From assembly GCA_964634815.1 (NCBI GenBank), contig CAZWMD010000004.1, positions 1 to 64,000 on the forward strand: a DNA stretch of 64,000 nt. Direction: 5' to 3'. The DNA is from JALZVT01 sp964634815. Lineage in GTDB: Bacteria; Pseudomonadota; Gammaproteobacteria; Pseudomonadales; Azotimanducaceae. This document shows, piece by piece, positions 1 to 8,399 of the stretch (position 1 is the stretch's first letter; each line of letters begins with the position of its first letter). Made by a program: the position numbers and the translations under genes. The notes under the pieces are model-generated. The model was not told where the DNA came from. It did not search any database and saw nothing but the letters and a program-made list of their open reading frames with translations.

Positions 1-297
1 GGCCAGGACCTCGCGTATTGGGTGGGCACAAGCCTGCCAAGCGATATCCGACGTAAAAACGACCGTCTGCTGGTTGAGCACTACTACCAATTCCTCACCC
101 ACTACGACGTGGGTAACTACTCCCTCGAACAATGCTGGTTAGACTATCGTCAATTTGCGTTCTCTGGCTGGAACATGGCTGTCATCGCTTCAATGATTGT
201 TGGTCAAACAGATCGAGGTGATGACATGTTCATGGCTATGGCCAATCGGAGTGCACAGATGGCGATCGATCTTGCATCGCTCGACCTCCTGGACTAG
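1..297 (+). CDS. APH/ecdysteroid-kinase-like phosphotransferase, C-terminal part (5' truncated)
   Basis: Only the last 98 residues are visible, because the reading frame is open from base 1. The tail begins with a DLAYWVGTSL segment and continues through NYSLEQCWLDYR, FSGWNMAV and TDRGDDMFMAMA, ending at TAG. I recognise this pattern from the C-terminal helices of aminoglycoside-phosphotransferase / ecdysteroid-kinase-like proteins, which bacteria often keep near acyl-CoA dehydrogenase genes. The kinase core and catalytic loop lie upstream of the window, so activity and substrate cannot be judged. A ChaC-like gene follows 16 bp later on the same strand. Confidence 0.7.
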   Translation, partial: GQDLAYWVGTSLPSDIRRKNDRLLVEHYYQFLTHYDVGNYSLEQCWLDYRQFAFSGWNMAVIASMIVGQTDRGDDMFMAMANRSAQMAIDLASLDLLD

Positions 298-313
298 GAA
301 AGCAAGTCCAACA

Positions 314-868
314 ATGATCTCAGCGCATTCAAATCAAAACGCAAACGATCTGTGGCTGTTTGGTTACGGCTCACTGATTTGGAAGGCAGACTTTGACTAC
401 GTCGAGCGAGCGCCTGCGAGTTTGCAGGGTTGGCAACGACGGTTTTGGCAAGGCTCTCACGACCATCGAGGTACACCGGAATCACCAGGCCGAGTGGTCA
501 CCTTAATGCGAGAACCCGCCGCAACCTGTGTGGGTATGGCTTATCGAATCGATGCCAGTCAAACCGAGCGGGTTTTAGAACACCTGGATTTTCGCGAGAA
601 GAACGGGTACGAGCGATTTGAGGCACCCATCAGTTTTCTCGGCTCGACAGGATCTGCACAGGCGTTGGTGTACATCGCCACCCCAGACAATTTTGCCCAT
701 CTCGGTCCGGCAACCGATACCGAGATTGCACAGCAGATCCACAACAGCGCGGGTCCAAGTGGGACCAATCGAGAGTATCTTTTCAGACTCCATGAGGCTC
801 TTGAACACCTCAACACAAGCGATGACCATGTGCAGGTCCTCGTCGACCTTGTAAAAAAGATCACATAA
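314..868 (+). CDS. ChaC-like gamma-glutamylcyclotransferase
   Basis: This 184-residue protein has the YGSLIW loop near residue 15 that binds the gamma-glutamyl group, and LDFREKNGYER near residue 95, which holds the catalytic Glu of the family. Members release 5-oxoproline from gamma-glutamyl compounds, and ChaC proteins act on glutathione in the cytosol. I chose the ATG at 314 because the in-frame ATG at 197 would add about 39 residues unlike the family and overlap the preceding gene by 100 bp. The last codons lie inside a 14-bp tandem duplication that also supplies the stop codon. Glutathione specificity is inferred from family resemblance. Confidence 0.85.
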   Translation: MISAHSNQNANDLWLFGYGSLIWKADFDYVERAPASLQGWQRRFWQGSHDHRGTPESPGRVVTLMREPAATCVGMAYRIDASQTERVLEHLDFREKNGYERFEAPISFLGSTGSAQALVYIATPDNFAHLGPATDTEIAQQIHNSAGPSGTNREYLFRLHEALEHLNTSDDHVQVLVDLVKKIT

Positions 869-879
869 AAAAGATCACG
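852..879 (+). repeat. 14-bp tandem duplication at the 3' end of the chaC-like gene
   Basis: The unit taaaaaagatcac plus one variable base occurs twice in direct succession. The TAA stop of the cyclotransferase is the first codon of the second copy, so the duplication lies across the gene end. It is one of several short tandem duplications in this window. Confidence 0.85.
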
Positions 880-937
880 TAAAACACCTCAGGCAAAAGC
901 GTCTTAACGAACCTGGCAATAAAGGTATCACCTAAAA

Positions 938-1702
938 ATGAACACAGAAAACAACACCCCGCTGGTTACTCTGGAACGTCTCGATACCCCCAAAGGGCTT
1001 GCTGTTATCAGCCTCAATCGGCCAGAGGCGCTGAATGCACTCAGTCCAAATCTGTTTATAGAACTAAGAGCTCACGTTGACGCACTGGCTCAAGACATCG
1101 ACAACGTCGGCTGTGTCATCTTGCGCGGCAACGGACGGTCTTTTTCCGCCGGCAATGACTTAAAGGCTATCGAGAACGGCGAGGTTGCTCCCAGTCGTCA
1201 CTTTCAGGCTGAAACTCTGGATGCCATCGAGGCGCTTCCACAGCCTGTAATCGCCGTCGTACAGGGTCATTGTTATACCGGTTCACTGGAACTGGCACTT
1301 GCTTGCGATCTGATGGTTGTGGCAGACGATGCCAAGCTTGCTGATACGCACGGTAAGTGGGGCATGTCGCCAACCTGGGGCATGAGCCAACGCCTGCCGC
1401 GCCGACTCGGACCGGTGCGCGCAAAAGAGATGATGTTTAGCGGCCGGGTCGTCAATGGCAATGAAGCCGTAGAACTGGGATTGGCGAACAAGTCTGTTCC
1501 CGTGGGACAGCTTGACGAGACTGCCGTTGCCATGGCGGCAGAATTTCTTGCCAACAGCTGGTTCACCCTGCGAGCTGACAAAATGCTGGCAAACGGCGGT
1601 GCAAACCTGGGGCTGGCAGAGGGGCTTGCGTTTGAACGCAAGAACAGCCCAGGTCGAAGTCCAGACATGGAAGAACGACTAAAAAACTTTGGCAAGAAAT
1701 AG
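938..1702 (+). CDS. Enoyl-CoA hydratase/isomerase (crotonase) family protein
   Basis: A 254-residue crotonase fold protein. It shows NRPEALNAL near residue 28, the oxyanion-hole segment SFSAGNDLKAIE near residue 70, and TGSLELALACDL near residue 112 with the first of the two family Glu positions. At the second catalytic position, where hydratases usually have Pro-Glu, the sequence reads ADTHGKWG. A simple water-adding hydratase reaction is therefore doubtful, and an isomerase or other CoA-ester reaction is possible. The gene ends exactly one base before the stop codon of the convergent hydrolase gene at 1703. Confidence 0.85.
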   Translation: MNTENNTPLVTLERLDTPKGLAVISLNRPEALNALSPNLFIELRAHVDALAQDIDNVGCVILRGNGRSFSAGNDLKAIENGEVAPSRHFQAETLDAIEALPQPVIAVVQGHCYTGSLELALACDLMVVADDAKLADTHGKWGMSPTWGMSQRLPRRLGPVRAKEMMFSGRVVNGNEAVELGLANKSVPVGQLDETAVAMAAEFLANSWFTLRADKMLANGGANLGLAEGLAFERKNSPGRSPDMEERLKNFGKK

Positions 1703-2392
1703 CTATCGCTGGGAGGCGTTACAGTCTTCTATGAAGCGCTGAATATGTTGGCCAATTTCTTCGAACACATCACCCGGATAAAGACGTTGGCGTTTTAACG
1801 TTTTATAACCGTGATCTGCGGTATCAAGCCAACGCAAGGTGGCTTTGTCGCGGAGCTGACCCAACACTTCTGTGAGCAACATGGGCTCAGCAAGGGCATC
1901 ACGCGTACCCGTCAAAAACAGCATTGGCTTTTCGATGTACGGCAAGTGCGCCGCCCGAAGTCGATTTGGCTTGTTTGCCGCGTGCAGCGGAAACGAACAA
2001 AAAATCAAACCTTTCACCGGCAGCTCGTATTCAAGTTCACAGTGTGACGTCATGCGGCCACCAAACGAATGACCTCCCGCCCAAAGATCCAGTTTGGGGT
2101 ACTTGCGATGCACCCAATCCACCGCCGAGGCGATAGCCGCGGTAGTCACCTCTCTGGAATCTACCCGACGTCGGCCTTGCTGCATAAACGGGAAATTGAA
2201 CCGCAATGAGGCAATGTTATGGGTCGCCAGTCCTCGAGCGATGCCAAGCATGTTCTCGTGGTCAAAGCCGGCGCCGGCGCCGTGAGCGAACACAAGCAAG
2301 TCGGTGCAGCCCTTAGGCATCAACAACTCGCCCTCAAGCGTCAGTCCCGTGCAACTCTCATAGCCGGGCAACTCAACATTTTGCGTGATCAC
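1703..2392 (-). CDS. KANL3/Tex30-type alpha/beta hydrolase
   Basis: At 229 residues this is a compact alpha/beta hydrolase. Visible features are the oxyanion segment VFAHGAGAGFDHENM, the nucleophile elbow GHSFGGRM near residue 109, an Asp in FLTGTRDAL and the catalytic His in DTADHGYK. The HGAGA and GHSFGGRM combination is that of the small Tex30/KANL3-like group, whose bacterial members have no established substrate. It lies tail to tail with the crotonase gene and 13 bp downstream of the ClpP-like gene on its own strand, so it may be co-transcribed with the latter. Confidence 0.8.
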   Translation of the reverse strand: MITQNVELPGYESCTGLTLEGELLMPKGCTDLLVFAHGAGAGFDHENMLGIARGLATHNIASLRFNFPFMQQGRRRVDSREVTTAAIASAVDWVHRKYPKLDLWAGGHSFGGRMTSHCELEYELPVKGLIFCSFPLHAANKPNRLRAAHLPYIEKPMLFLTGTRDALAEPMLLTEVLGQLRDKATLRWLDTADHGYKTLKRQRLYPGDVFEEIGQHIQRFIEDCNASQR

Positions 2393-2405
2393 AAACGCAG
2401 ATCAA

Positions 2406-3095
2406 CTAACCTGGAAGATCGGCTGAGCTGCTGATGATACTTCCCACCAAACCATACTCTTTTGCTTCTTCGGCGCTCATCCAGTAATCGCGATCCGTGT
2501 CTTCTGCAACCCGTGATAGCGGCTGGCCCGTGGCATCAGCAATGGTGGCATTGAGTCGTTCACGAGTCTTAAGAATCTCTCGAGCGTGAATCTCAATGTC
2601 GGATGCGTCGCCACCAAAGCCTCCTGCAGGCTGGTGGATGAGGAAACGCGTATTTGGCAGGCAGTAGCGATCGGCGACCGGTGGCGCGAGAAAAATGTGG
2701 TTGGCGATACTGCCTACCCAGCCCGTACCAACAACAATCACCTGCGGCTTGATGAACCGAATCATGTCAAAAATGGTATCGCCAGATTCAACGTGGCCAC
2801 CCGGAGAGCCGATGTAGATCGTAATCGGGTCATCGCCCTCAAAAGCCAGGGCCAGCAGGCGCTCCGCTGTCCGCTGAGCGACGTCTTTGTTGATTTCTCC
2901 AAAGATCGTCAGCGTGCGGTTAGCCAGCATAGTCTGTTCAAGCATGTTGAACTGCTTGGCCACATCAGGCGTCTCGCCCTCCGCATTGACCAGCGCTGAG
3001 GTCGCCGTGGGGGACTGTGTAGCGCGTGATGCACTGCCAGAGGCAGTACCAGAAGCGGGATTGGATGAAGCTTTACTGATCGAAGACTGGCGCAT
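2406..3095 (-). CDS. ClpP-like serine peptidase with Ser/Ala-rich N-terminal extension
   Basis: The 229-residue protein aligns with ClpP from about residue 50: FGEINKDVAQ, IYIGSPGGHVESGDTIFDMI, the serine in WVGSIANH, the histidine in FLIHQPAGGF, and the aspartate in AEDTDRDYW. All three catalytic residues therefore seem to be present, though the usual ASMG serine motif is changed to GSIA. The first 45 residues are low-complexity Ser/Ala/Thr. The ATG at 3095 was preferred to the upstream start at 3161, which adds unconserved residues. No clpX, clpA, tig or lon gene is nearby, so this is probably a secondary ClpP-type peptidase and not the housekeeping copy. Confidence 0.85.
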   Translation of the reverse strand: MRQSSISKASSNPASGTASGSASRATQSPTATSALVNAEGETPDVAKQFNMLEQTMLANRTLTIFGEINKDVAQRTAERLLALAFEGDDPITIYIGSPGGHVESGDTIFDMIRFIKPQVIVVGTGWVGSIANHIFLAPPVADRYCLPNTRFLIHQPAGGFGGDASDIEIHAREILKTRERLNATIADATGQPLSRVAEDTDRDYWMSAEEAKEYGLVGSIISSSADLPG

Positions 3096-3236
3096 TCGGC
3101 GTCTCTCAATGGTTTCTAACCCCGTTATTTTAACAGTCCTATCCACCCCGGCGAATCCCAATTATGCTCTCGATCACAGTTTGTGACGCCAGCGATCACA
3201 TTTTTCCGGGGAATACAGAGGATTAAGGGGGCAACC

Positions 3237-4163
3237 ATGCCATTAGCACCAGAATACGCAGCCATGTTGGCAGATGCGGCCGCCGCCGGTGGGCCGGCCA
3301 TGACGGAGCTGAGCCCAACCGACGCAAGAGGCCTTTATCAGGCCATGCGCCCCGCAAATCCAGAACTGACCGTTGGCAAGGTGGCGGAACTGGAGCTCCC
3401 CGGGCCAGCGGGAGCCATCCCGGCCCGTGTGTATACCCCCGCAGGAGCCGGTCCGCATGGCGTGTTGATCAACTTCCACGGCGGTGGTTGGGTTATCGGA
3501 GATCTGGAAACCGCCGACGGCGTATCTCGAGATCTTTGTCGAACAGCAAACTGTATCGTCATTTCCGTGGACTATCGGCTGGCCCCAGAACACCCCTATC
3601 CAGCTGCCGCAGAAGACTCAATCGCAGCCACCCGATGGATCGCTGACAACATGGCGGCGGTTGGTGGCAATGGCCGACTGGCGGTCACCGGTGAGAGTGC
3701 CGGAGCCAACCTCGCCGCTGTGGTATCCCAGGCCACAGCAGCAGACTCAAGCACAAACATCTGTTTCCAGCTTCTGGCTTATCCGGTTGTGGATCACGAT
3801 CTGACACGCGGCTCTTACACAGAAAACGGTGAGGGTTATCTGCTGGATACCGATACCATGCGCTGGTTTTGGGATCTTTACTGCCCCGACCAGGCAAGTC
3901 GTAATGAGCCGATGGCCAGTCCACTGCGTGCGGACTCGTTAGCAGGCCAACCCCCAGCCATGGTTGTGACGGCCGAATTTGACCCTCTTAGGGACGAGGG
4001 CAAAGCGTACGCCGACGCTCTAACTGCCGCCGGAGTAGCTACGACCTACCACTGCGCCGACGGCCTGATTCATGATTTCTTTGGAACTGCAGCGCTGTTG
4101 CCCTGCTCTCGGCCGCCTTTTGAGGCGGCCTGCAAGGCCTTGAGCGATGCGCTTAAGGCCTAA
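3237..4163 (+). CDS. HSL-family alpha/beta hydrolase (carboxylesterase)
   Basis: A 308-residue hormone-sensitive-lipase-type esterase. The HGGGWVIGDLET oxyanion motif lies near residue 80, the GESAGANLAA nucleophile elbow near residue 152, the Asp in AEFDPLRDEG near residue 248 and the His in LIHDFFGT near residue 279. These enzymes hydrolyse short- to medium-chain esters in the cytosol. The ATG at 3237 follows a purine-rich ribosome site (taaggggg), which makes it preferable to the GTG at 3183. The gene stands alone between minus-strand units, so its physiological substrate is not indicated. Confidence 0.9.
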   Translation: MPLAPEYAAMLADAAAAGGPAMTELSPTDARGLYQAMRPANPELTVGKVAELELPGPAGAIPARVYTPAGAGPHGVLINFHGGGWVIGDLETADGVSRDLCRTANCIVISVDYRLAPEHPYPAAAEDSIAATRWIADNMAAVGGNGRLAVTGESAGANLAAVVSQATAADSSTNICFQLLAYPVVDHDLTRGSYTENGEGYLLDTDTMRWFWDLYCPDQASRNEPMASPLRADSLAGQPPAMVVTAEFDPLRDEGKAYADALTAAGVATTYHCADGLIHDFFGTAALLPCSRPPFEAACKALSDALKA

Positions 4164-4180
4164 TTGGCGTTTTAGCTTTT

Positions 4181-4603
4181 TTAGCTATCGATTCGGGCCG
4201 CGGCATACCCGGTGAGCACCTTGGCGCCGTCCTGGTTGACGGTTTCGATCGACAGATCGACAAAGTGCTCGCCACCCTCTTCACGCAAGCCTTCGACGGT
4301 TGCGGTGGAATCCAGCGTGTCGCCAGGCCAAACCTGGGATGTGAATCGAACGCCAAACTTTGCCAGCCTGCCATCACCTACGTGATTGGTTAGCATTCGT
4401 CCGGTCATACCCATTGTTAGCATGCCGTGTGCAAACACCGACGGATAGCCCGCCACCTGGGTGGTGAAAATTTCGTCTGTATGCAGCGGGTTGTAATCGC
4501 CTGAAGCTCCAGCGTACTGAACAATCTGAGTTCGCTTTAAGTCTTCAACCAGACGTTCGGTGTAGGTGTCGCCCACTTTAAGTTCACTTGCTTTTAGTGC
4601 CAT
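4181..4603 (-). CDS. MaoC-like (R)-specific dehydratase domain protein
   Basis: A 140-residue single hot-dog domain protein. It has the hydratase-2 signature YAGASGDYNPLHTDE near residue 28, with Asp and His in the family's catalytic dyad spacing, and FAHGMLTMGM near residue 55. Proteins of this type hydrate or dehydrate 3-hydroxyacyl-CoA. The ATG at 4603 is preceded by a good ribosome site (AGGAG), so the longer start at 4648 was rejected. It follows the MaoC N-terminal-type gene by only 10 bp, and the two probably form a two-subunit dehydratase like other paired hot-dog proteins. Confidence 0.88.
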   Translation of the reverse strand: MALKASELKVGDTYTERLVEDLKRTQIVQYAGASGDYNPLHTDEIFTTQVAGYPSVFAHGMLTMGMTGRMLTNHVGDGRLAKFGVRFTSQVWPGDTLDSTATVEGLREEGGEHFVDLSIETVNQDGAKVLTGYAAARIDS

Positions 4604-4613
4604 TGCTACTCTC

Positions 4614-5111
4614 CTACTTCGAATCAACAGGACGTTCGGTACGCACACCCACGCCCGTTGCGGTTATCACCAGCTCGCCATTTTGGTCGCGATACTCAGT
4701 AACAGACTCTGTGAACACAAGCTTGCCGGACCGCTTGCCTTCTTTCTCCCAGGTTTTGCCGGGCTTGGTGGTGGCCTGCAAAACGTCGCCGGGTTTGGGG
4801 TGCCGGTGATATTCAAAATGTTGTTCGGCGTGCAAACCGCCGCCACCGCCGCCACCACCACCGCCAGAGGATTTCTTTACGCCAGTGGCCTCTTTGCCTG
4901 ACCCAAACCAGTCTTCCCCGATCTTCGGTCGCAGGAAATAGTCTGGATCGAATTGCGCGCTCGACTGGGCAAAGGTGGGAGGAGCGATGATATGTCCGGG
5001 TTCTGTACCCTTGGCATAGGCTTCATCGTAGTAAATCTGATTGTCATCGCCGACGGAGCGAGCGAACATCATGATGTGGCTCCCTTCAACCGGGAACTTG
5101 TCAACAGCCAT
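4614..5111 (-). CDS. MaoC-like N-terminal (FAS1-type) hot-dog domain protein with poly-Gly loop
   Basis: The 165-residue protein resembles the N-terminal, non-catalytic-type hot-dog half of two-domain dehydratases: GSHIMMFARSVGDDNQIYYD at the start, APPTFAQ near residue 44, and LHAEQHFEYHRHPKPGD in the middle. Residues 83-92 are a run of ten glycines, encoded by a GGX-rich tract at about 4838-4867, in a loop before the LHAEQ segment. A Gly-rich stretch here is common in relatives, but the uninterrupted run is prone to slippage. It is the first gene of the MaoC pair and probably the partner subunit of the downstream dehydratase. Confidence 0.85.
   Translation of the reverse strand: MAVDKFPVEGSHIMMFARSVGDDNQIYYDEAYAKGTEPGHIIAPPTFAQSSAQFDPDYFLRPKIGEDWFGSGKEATGVKKSSGGGGGGGGGGLHAEQHFEYHRHPKPGDVLQATTKPGKTWEKEGKRSGKLVFTESVTEYRDQNGELVITATGVGVRTERPVDSK
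4838..4867 (-). repeat. GGN trinucleotide tract encoding ten glycines
   Basis: On the plus strand this reads as alternating ccg and cca triplets, giving ten consecutive Gly codons on the minus strand inside the MaoC-like gene. Mixed third bases break the tract only partly, so replication slippage could change its length in frame. Confidence 0.8.
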
Positions 5112-5241
5112 GGTCTTCCCCTGTTCTATTTTTATCTGAACCCAAGGAATTGAGTATCACTGAAGGGTTAGGGTGCGGCAACCAGGCAAAACTGGAGAAG
5201 TTCTGAATTATCAGCGCTCTCAACCGACCCGCTGGCCCGCC

Positions 5242-6036
5242 TTAACGCCCCTTAAACTCCGGATCGCGTTTTTCCAGAAACGCAGATATCCCCTCGGCTT
5301 TGTCTTCGGTCTGCACAAGCGCACCTTGCGCGTACTTCTCAAACATAAGCGCAGAAGCGAGACTGCCTTCCATACCAAAGTTCACCATGGCCTTCATGGT
5401 GCGGGGCACAAAAGGAGCAAATCGGGAAAGCTGTTCTGCCATGCGTCGCGCTTCGGGGAGCAATTCTTCAGCCTCCACCATGCGGGTAATCAAGCCAATC
5501 TGCAGGGCACGATCGGCACTGATGGGGTCGCCCATCAAGAGCATCTCCATACCCCAGCCACGCCCCACAATCCGCGGTAACCGGGCCGTTGCCCCGCCCC
5601 CCGGGATGATACCCAGCTTGCCTTCAGGGGTAGCGAAGCGCGACTGCGGCGTTGCAATACGCAGATCACAGCCCAGCGCGACCTCAAGGCCACCGCCCAT
5701 ACAAATTCCGTCTATGGCTGCAATTGTCGGTTTGGGCATGCGCTCAAGTTGATCTGCAAGCCCCTGGACAATGGGTTCGAGCGCTTTCTTCAAATCGCGA
5801 TCAATCACTTCCGAGAGATCACTGCCCGCAGCAAAGGCCCGGCCGCCGGCACCGGTGATCGTCAATACCCGAACGCTTTCATCCTGCTCTACCAGGGCAA
5901 CGGCGGCCTGCATCTCAGCAAGCGTCGCAAGCGATATAGCATTGTGTTTATCTGCCCTGTTAATGGTGATGAGCGCAGACGGCCCATCAACTTCAAAAAG
6001 TATGTTTTCGAAGTTCTGCGTTTGGTTGGCACTCAC
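5242..6036 (-). CDS. Enoyl-CoA hydratase (crotonase family)
   Basis: A 264-residue crotonase with both usual catalytic glutamates visible: GICMGGGLEVALGCDL near residue 110 and FATPEGKLGIIPGGG near residue 131. The oxyanion loop is GRAFAAGSDLSE. Such enzymes hydrate trans-2-enoyl-CoA in beta-oxidation or related degradation routes. I chose the GTG at 6036, which lies 4 bp after the stop of the upstream lipoprotein gene; the ATG at 6093 would overlap that gene by 53 bp and add a non-homologous arginine-rich lead. Co-transcription with the lipoprotein gene is likely but suggests no shared function. Confidence 0.87.
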   Translation of the reverse strand: MSANQTQNFENILFEVDGPSALITINRADKHNAISLATLAEMQAAVALVEQDESVRVLTITGAGGRAFAAGSDLSEVIDRDLKKALEPIVQGLADQLERMPKPTIAAIDGICMGGGLEVALGCDLRIATPQSRFATPEGKLGIIPGGGATARLPRIVGRGWGMEMLLMGDPISADRALQIGLITRMVEAEELLPEARRMAEQLSRFAPFVPRTMKAMVNFGMEGSLASALMFEKYAQGALVQTEDKAEGISAFLEKRDPEFKGR

Positions 6037-6040
6037 TCGT

Positions 6041-6703
6041 CTAGGAACCGGCTTCCAGATCTTCGATGAAGGCCTGAGAACGCGAAATCGCATCTTCCAT
6101 ATCGGCGATCAAAATCGATACATCGTTTTCGACAGCATTGAGTTCTGAGCGAAGACCGGAAATGGCCTGAGCGTTCAGATTGTGCTTTAAAAACAGCACC
6201 TGATCGCGGAACACGTTAAGTACGGGCTCCATGCGGTCTTCTGCTTTGCGCATAGATCCTAAAAGTGCTTTGTACTTGGTTTCAGTTGTACGCAGTTGTT
6301 GCTGACTCGAACGCTTAAGCTCTGCATTGGTATATTGCTCAAGCTCCGTGCGCCATTCTGCAAACAGGTCTTCAGAGACATCCTCAACATCATCGATGTG
6401 ACCAGACACTTCTTCAGCGCGTTCAGTAGCCTCATCGAACTCATCTGACAGGTCTTCATACATGCTCTTCAGATTGCTCTCTTCAATGTTCACCACACTG
6501 GCAAACTGATCGAGCGCCGTTTTGAACTGGTCCTTGGCTTCTTCCTGAGACTCGATAGCGTCTTCTACGCTACTGACCAGCAGATCGCGTTTCTCATACC
6601 CCAGTTTTTCCCAGGCCCCGTAGTAAACAGAGTCACAACCGCTTATCCCGGCAAGCATGGCAAGGATGACAGTAGTGCCGGCAATCGACAGAAGGCGTTT
6701 CAC
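6041..6703 (-). CDS. DUF2959 family lipoprotein
   Basis: The 220-residue product starts with a lipoprotein signal, MKRLLSIAGTTVILAMLAG followed by ISGCDS, so lipidation at Cys23 is expected. The mature part is almost entirely acidic alpha-helix with heptad-like spacing, as in the DUF2959 family of gammaproteobacterial envelope proteins of unknown function. It probably forms coiled coils in the periplasm or on the inner face of the outer membrane. A strong terminator separates it from the OmpA-like gene upstream, so it has its own promoter or depends on readthrough. Confidence 0.85.
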   Translation of the reverse strand: MKRLLSIAGTTVILAMLAGISGCDSVYYGAWEKLGYEKRDLLVSSVEDAIESQEEAKDQFKTALDQFASVVNIEESNLKSMYEDLSDEFDEATERAEEVSGHIDDVEDVSEDLFAEWRTELEQYTNAELKRSSQQQLRTTETKYKALLGSMRKAEDRMEPVLNVFRDQVLFLKHNLNAQAISGLRSELNAVENDVSILIADMEDAISRSQAFIEDLEAGS

Positions 6704-6770
6704 GAGATGAACTCCAGGCAGAGGTTAGTTGGTTGATATTGTAGTTTGGGAGTGAGTTTGGGCACAAACA

Positions 6771-6819
6771 AAAACGGCGCAATCTCTGGGCATTTTTGCC
6801 AAGAGATTGCGCCTTTTTT
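6771..6819. terminator. Bidirectional rho-independent terminator
   Basis: A 12-bp perfect stem, GGCGCAATCTCT (6776-6787) and AGAGATTGCGCC (6802-6813), encloses a loop that itself pairs (GGGC..GCC). T6 follows on the plus strand and T5 on the minus strand. It sits just downstream of the OmpA-like gene and should end that minus-strand transcript. Confidence 0.93.
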
Positions 6820-6888
6820 ACATACCGTCTTTTTGAGGTGACGGCGGGTCAGGTTAGCTGCAAGGCGCCTGACCCTACCGATTCCAGA

Positions 6889-8136
6889 CTATTGACGAAC
6901 GGTTTGAGTACCTGCAACTACCGCCGAAACTCGACGATTTTGTTGACGGCCTTCCGCAGTCTCATTTGAGGCCTTTGGACGGGTCTCACCGTAGCCACGT
7001 GATGTCAGTCGATCTGCATCTACACCACCCTGAGTTTCAAGGTAAGCCCGCACTGAGGCTGCTCGTCGCTCAGACAGCGACTGGTTATACGCTGCAGCAC
7101 CACGGCTATCGGTGTGACCTTCGATCACAGCATTGGCCGTTGGATATTGACGCAAGAACGCAACTACTCGCTGAATTTCCGGGTAGTGGTCGCTGCGCAG
7201 ATCAGCTGAGTTGGTGTCAAATTCGAGATTGAGGTCAATGGTGACTTCTTTTTCGAGTTCAACGTAGCAACCATCAGCATCAACCTTGGCACCGCGCTCT
7301 GAATCAGGGCATTTGTCCTGATAATCGGGTACGCCGTCGCCATCGCTGTCGAGAGCACAACCGCGCGAGTCAACCTCAATGCCAGACGGAGTGGTTGGGC
7401 AACGATCCAGATCGTCGTTTACGCCATCACCATCGCTGTCGCCAGGTCCACTGAGTGCGCAACCCTCGCTATCAACCGCTGTACCTGCAGGTGTATTGGG
7501 GCATCGATCATCAGCATCGTACACACCGTCGCCATCGGCATCGGTAGGACCGGCACCCGCGCCGCCAAGATCACCCAACATAGCCGTCAGACCCAGTTTG
7601 ATAAACGGCTGAACACCACCGTTGTCAACACTGTAGACACCACGTACATCGCCACGCAGCGCTACCCGAGGTGTCATGTTGGTGAAAAAGCCAACGCCAA
7701 CGTTGAATTGATTGTCACGCTCGGTAGACAGCGTGCCCTGCCGTGACGCTTCAACCCGACCCAGACCACTAACCACATAAGGCGTAAAGTTCTGAGGTGC
7801 GCCCTCAGTCAGTTTGTAGACAATGTCCAACCAAACCTGCTCGGTCTTGGCTTCGTCGCCTTCCCGGCCAGGAGCGGTAATGTCGTGATCGCTGCGCAGG
7901 TAATTGATTTCACCCAGCAGCCGGTCAGTGAACCCGTATCCCAGACCACCGCCAACGCCAAGCTGGAGATCGGTATCAAGGAGAACATCCTCGGGTGGTG
8001 AATAGAAGTGACCGAACGGTGCAAGGTAAAACTTGCCTTGAGTTGGTCCATGATCGTCGGCGGATACCGCCGCAGTAAAAGAAGAAGCAACAAACGCTGC
8101 TCCTACAACCCCTAATATTTTCTTATAAACATTCAT
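6889..8136 (-). CDS. OmpA-family outer-membrane protein with thrombospondin type-3 repeats
   Basis: A 415-residue protein with three parts. A signal peptide ends about AVSA-DDH. Residues 30-195 form an eight-strand-type beta-barrel (PFGHFY, GYGFTDRLLGEINYL). Three calcium-binding type-3 repeats (DADGDGVYDADD, DSDGDGVNDDLD, DSDGDGVPDYQD, each followed by a Cys pair) span about residues 198-290. An OmpA C-terminal peptidoglycan-binding domain follows (LEFDTNSADL, IEGHTDSRG, NQSLSERRAASV, NRRV). It should anchor the outer membrane to the cell wall. It is transcribed alone, between a long leader region and a strong terminator. Confidence 0.93.
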   Translation of the reverse strand: MNVYKKILGVVGAAFVASSFTAAVSADDHGPTQGKFYLAPFGHFYSPPEDVLLDTDLQLGVGGGLGYGFTDRLLGEINYLRSDHDITAPGREGDEAKTEQVWLDIVYKLTEGAPQNFTPYVVSGLGRVEASRQGTLSTERDNQFNVGVGFFTNMTPRVALRGDVRGVYSVDNGGVQPFIKLGLTAMLGDLGGAGAGPTDADGDGVYDADDRCPNTPAGTAVDSEGCALSGPGDSDGDGVNDDLDRCPTTPSGIEVDSRGCALDSDGDGVPDYQDKCPDSERGAKVDADGCYVELEKEVTIDLNLEFDTNSADLRSDHYPEIQRVVAFLRQYPTANAVIEGHTDSRGAAAYNQSLSERRAASVRAYLETQGGVDADRLTSRGYGETRPKASNETAEGRQQNRRVSAVVAGTQTVRQ

Positions 8137-8247
8137 TTGATTAATCTCTGCTCCTGGTCGAGACGTTTAGGGCAAAACCTTGTAATTCTTGTCGTTTTAG
8201 CCCGAAAACCGTGCGTAGGGTAGGCGAACCTCCCACCATTGTACAGC

Positions 8248-8270
8248 CAGCCTAACAGGCGTTTAGGCTG
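8248..8270. repeat. Inverted repeat in the OmpA-like leader
   Basis: CAGCCTAA (8248-8255) and TTAGGCTG (8263-8270) are perfect 8-bp complements around a 7-base loop, about 112 bp upstream of the OmpA-like start codon. There is no U tract on either side, so an operator or leader hairpin is more likely than a terminator. Confidence 0.5.
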
Positions 8271-8363
8271 CGAACCTGACCCAATTCCTTGATTATTAAG
8301 CAGTTAATTTGCCTTTATAGGCCAGAAACCCTGTCCGACCCGACACCCCGTACCCACAGGCAT

Positions 8364-8399
8364 AAAAAAACCCGTAATTCTGGAGAGGAGAATTACGGG
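8364..8399 (-). terminator. Rho-independent terminator of the ompR/envZ-like operon
   Basis: The perfect 11-bp stem CCCGTAATTCT (8371-8381) and AGAATTACGGG (8389-8399) has a 7-base loop and is followed, on the minus strand, by seven Ts. It lies about 235 bp downstream of the sensor kinase stop codon, so the transcript would carry a long 3' tail. Confidence 0.9.
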
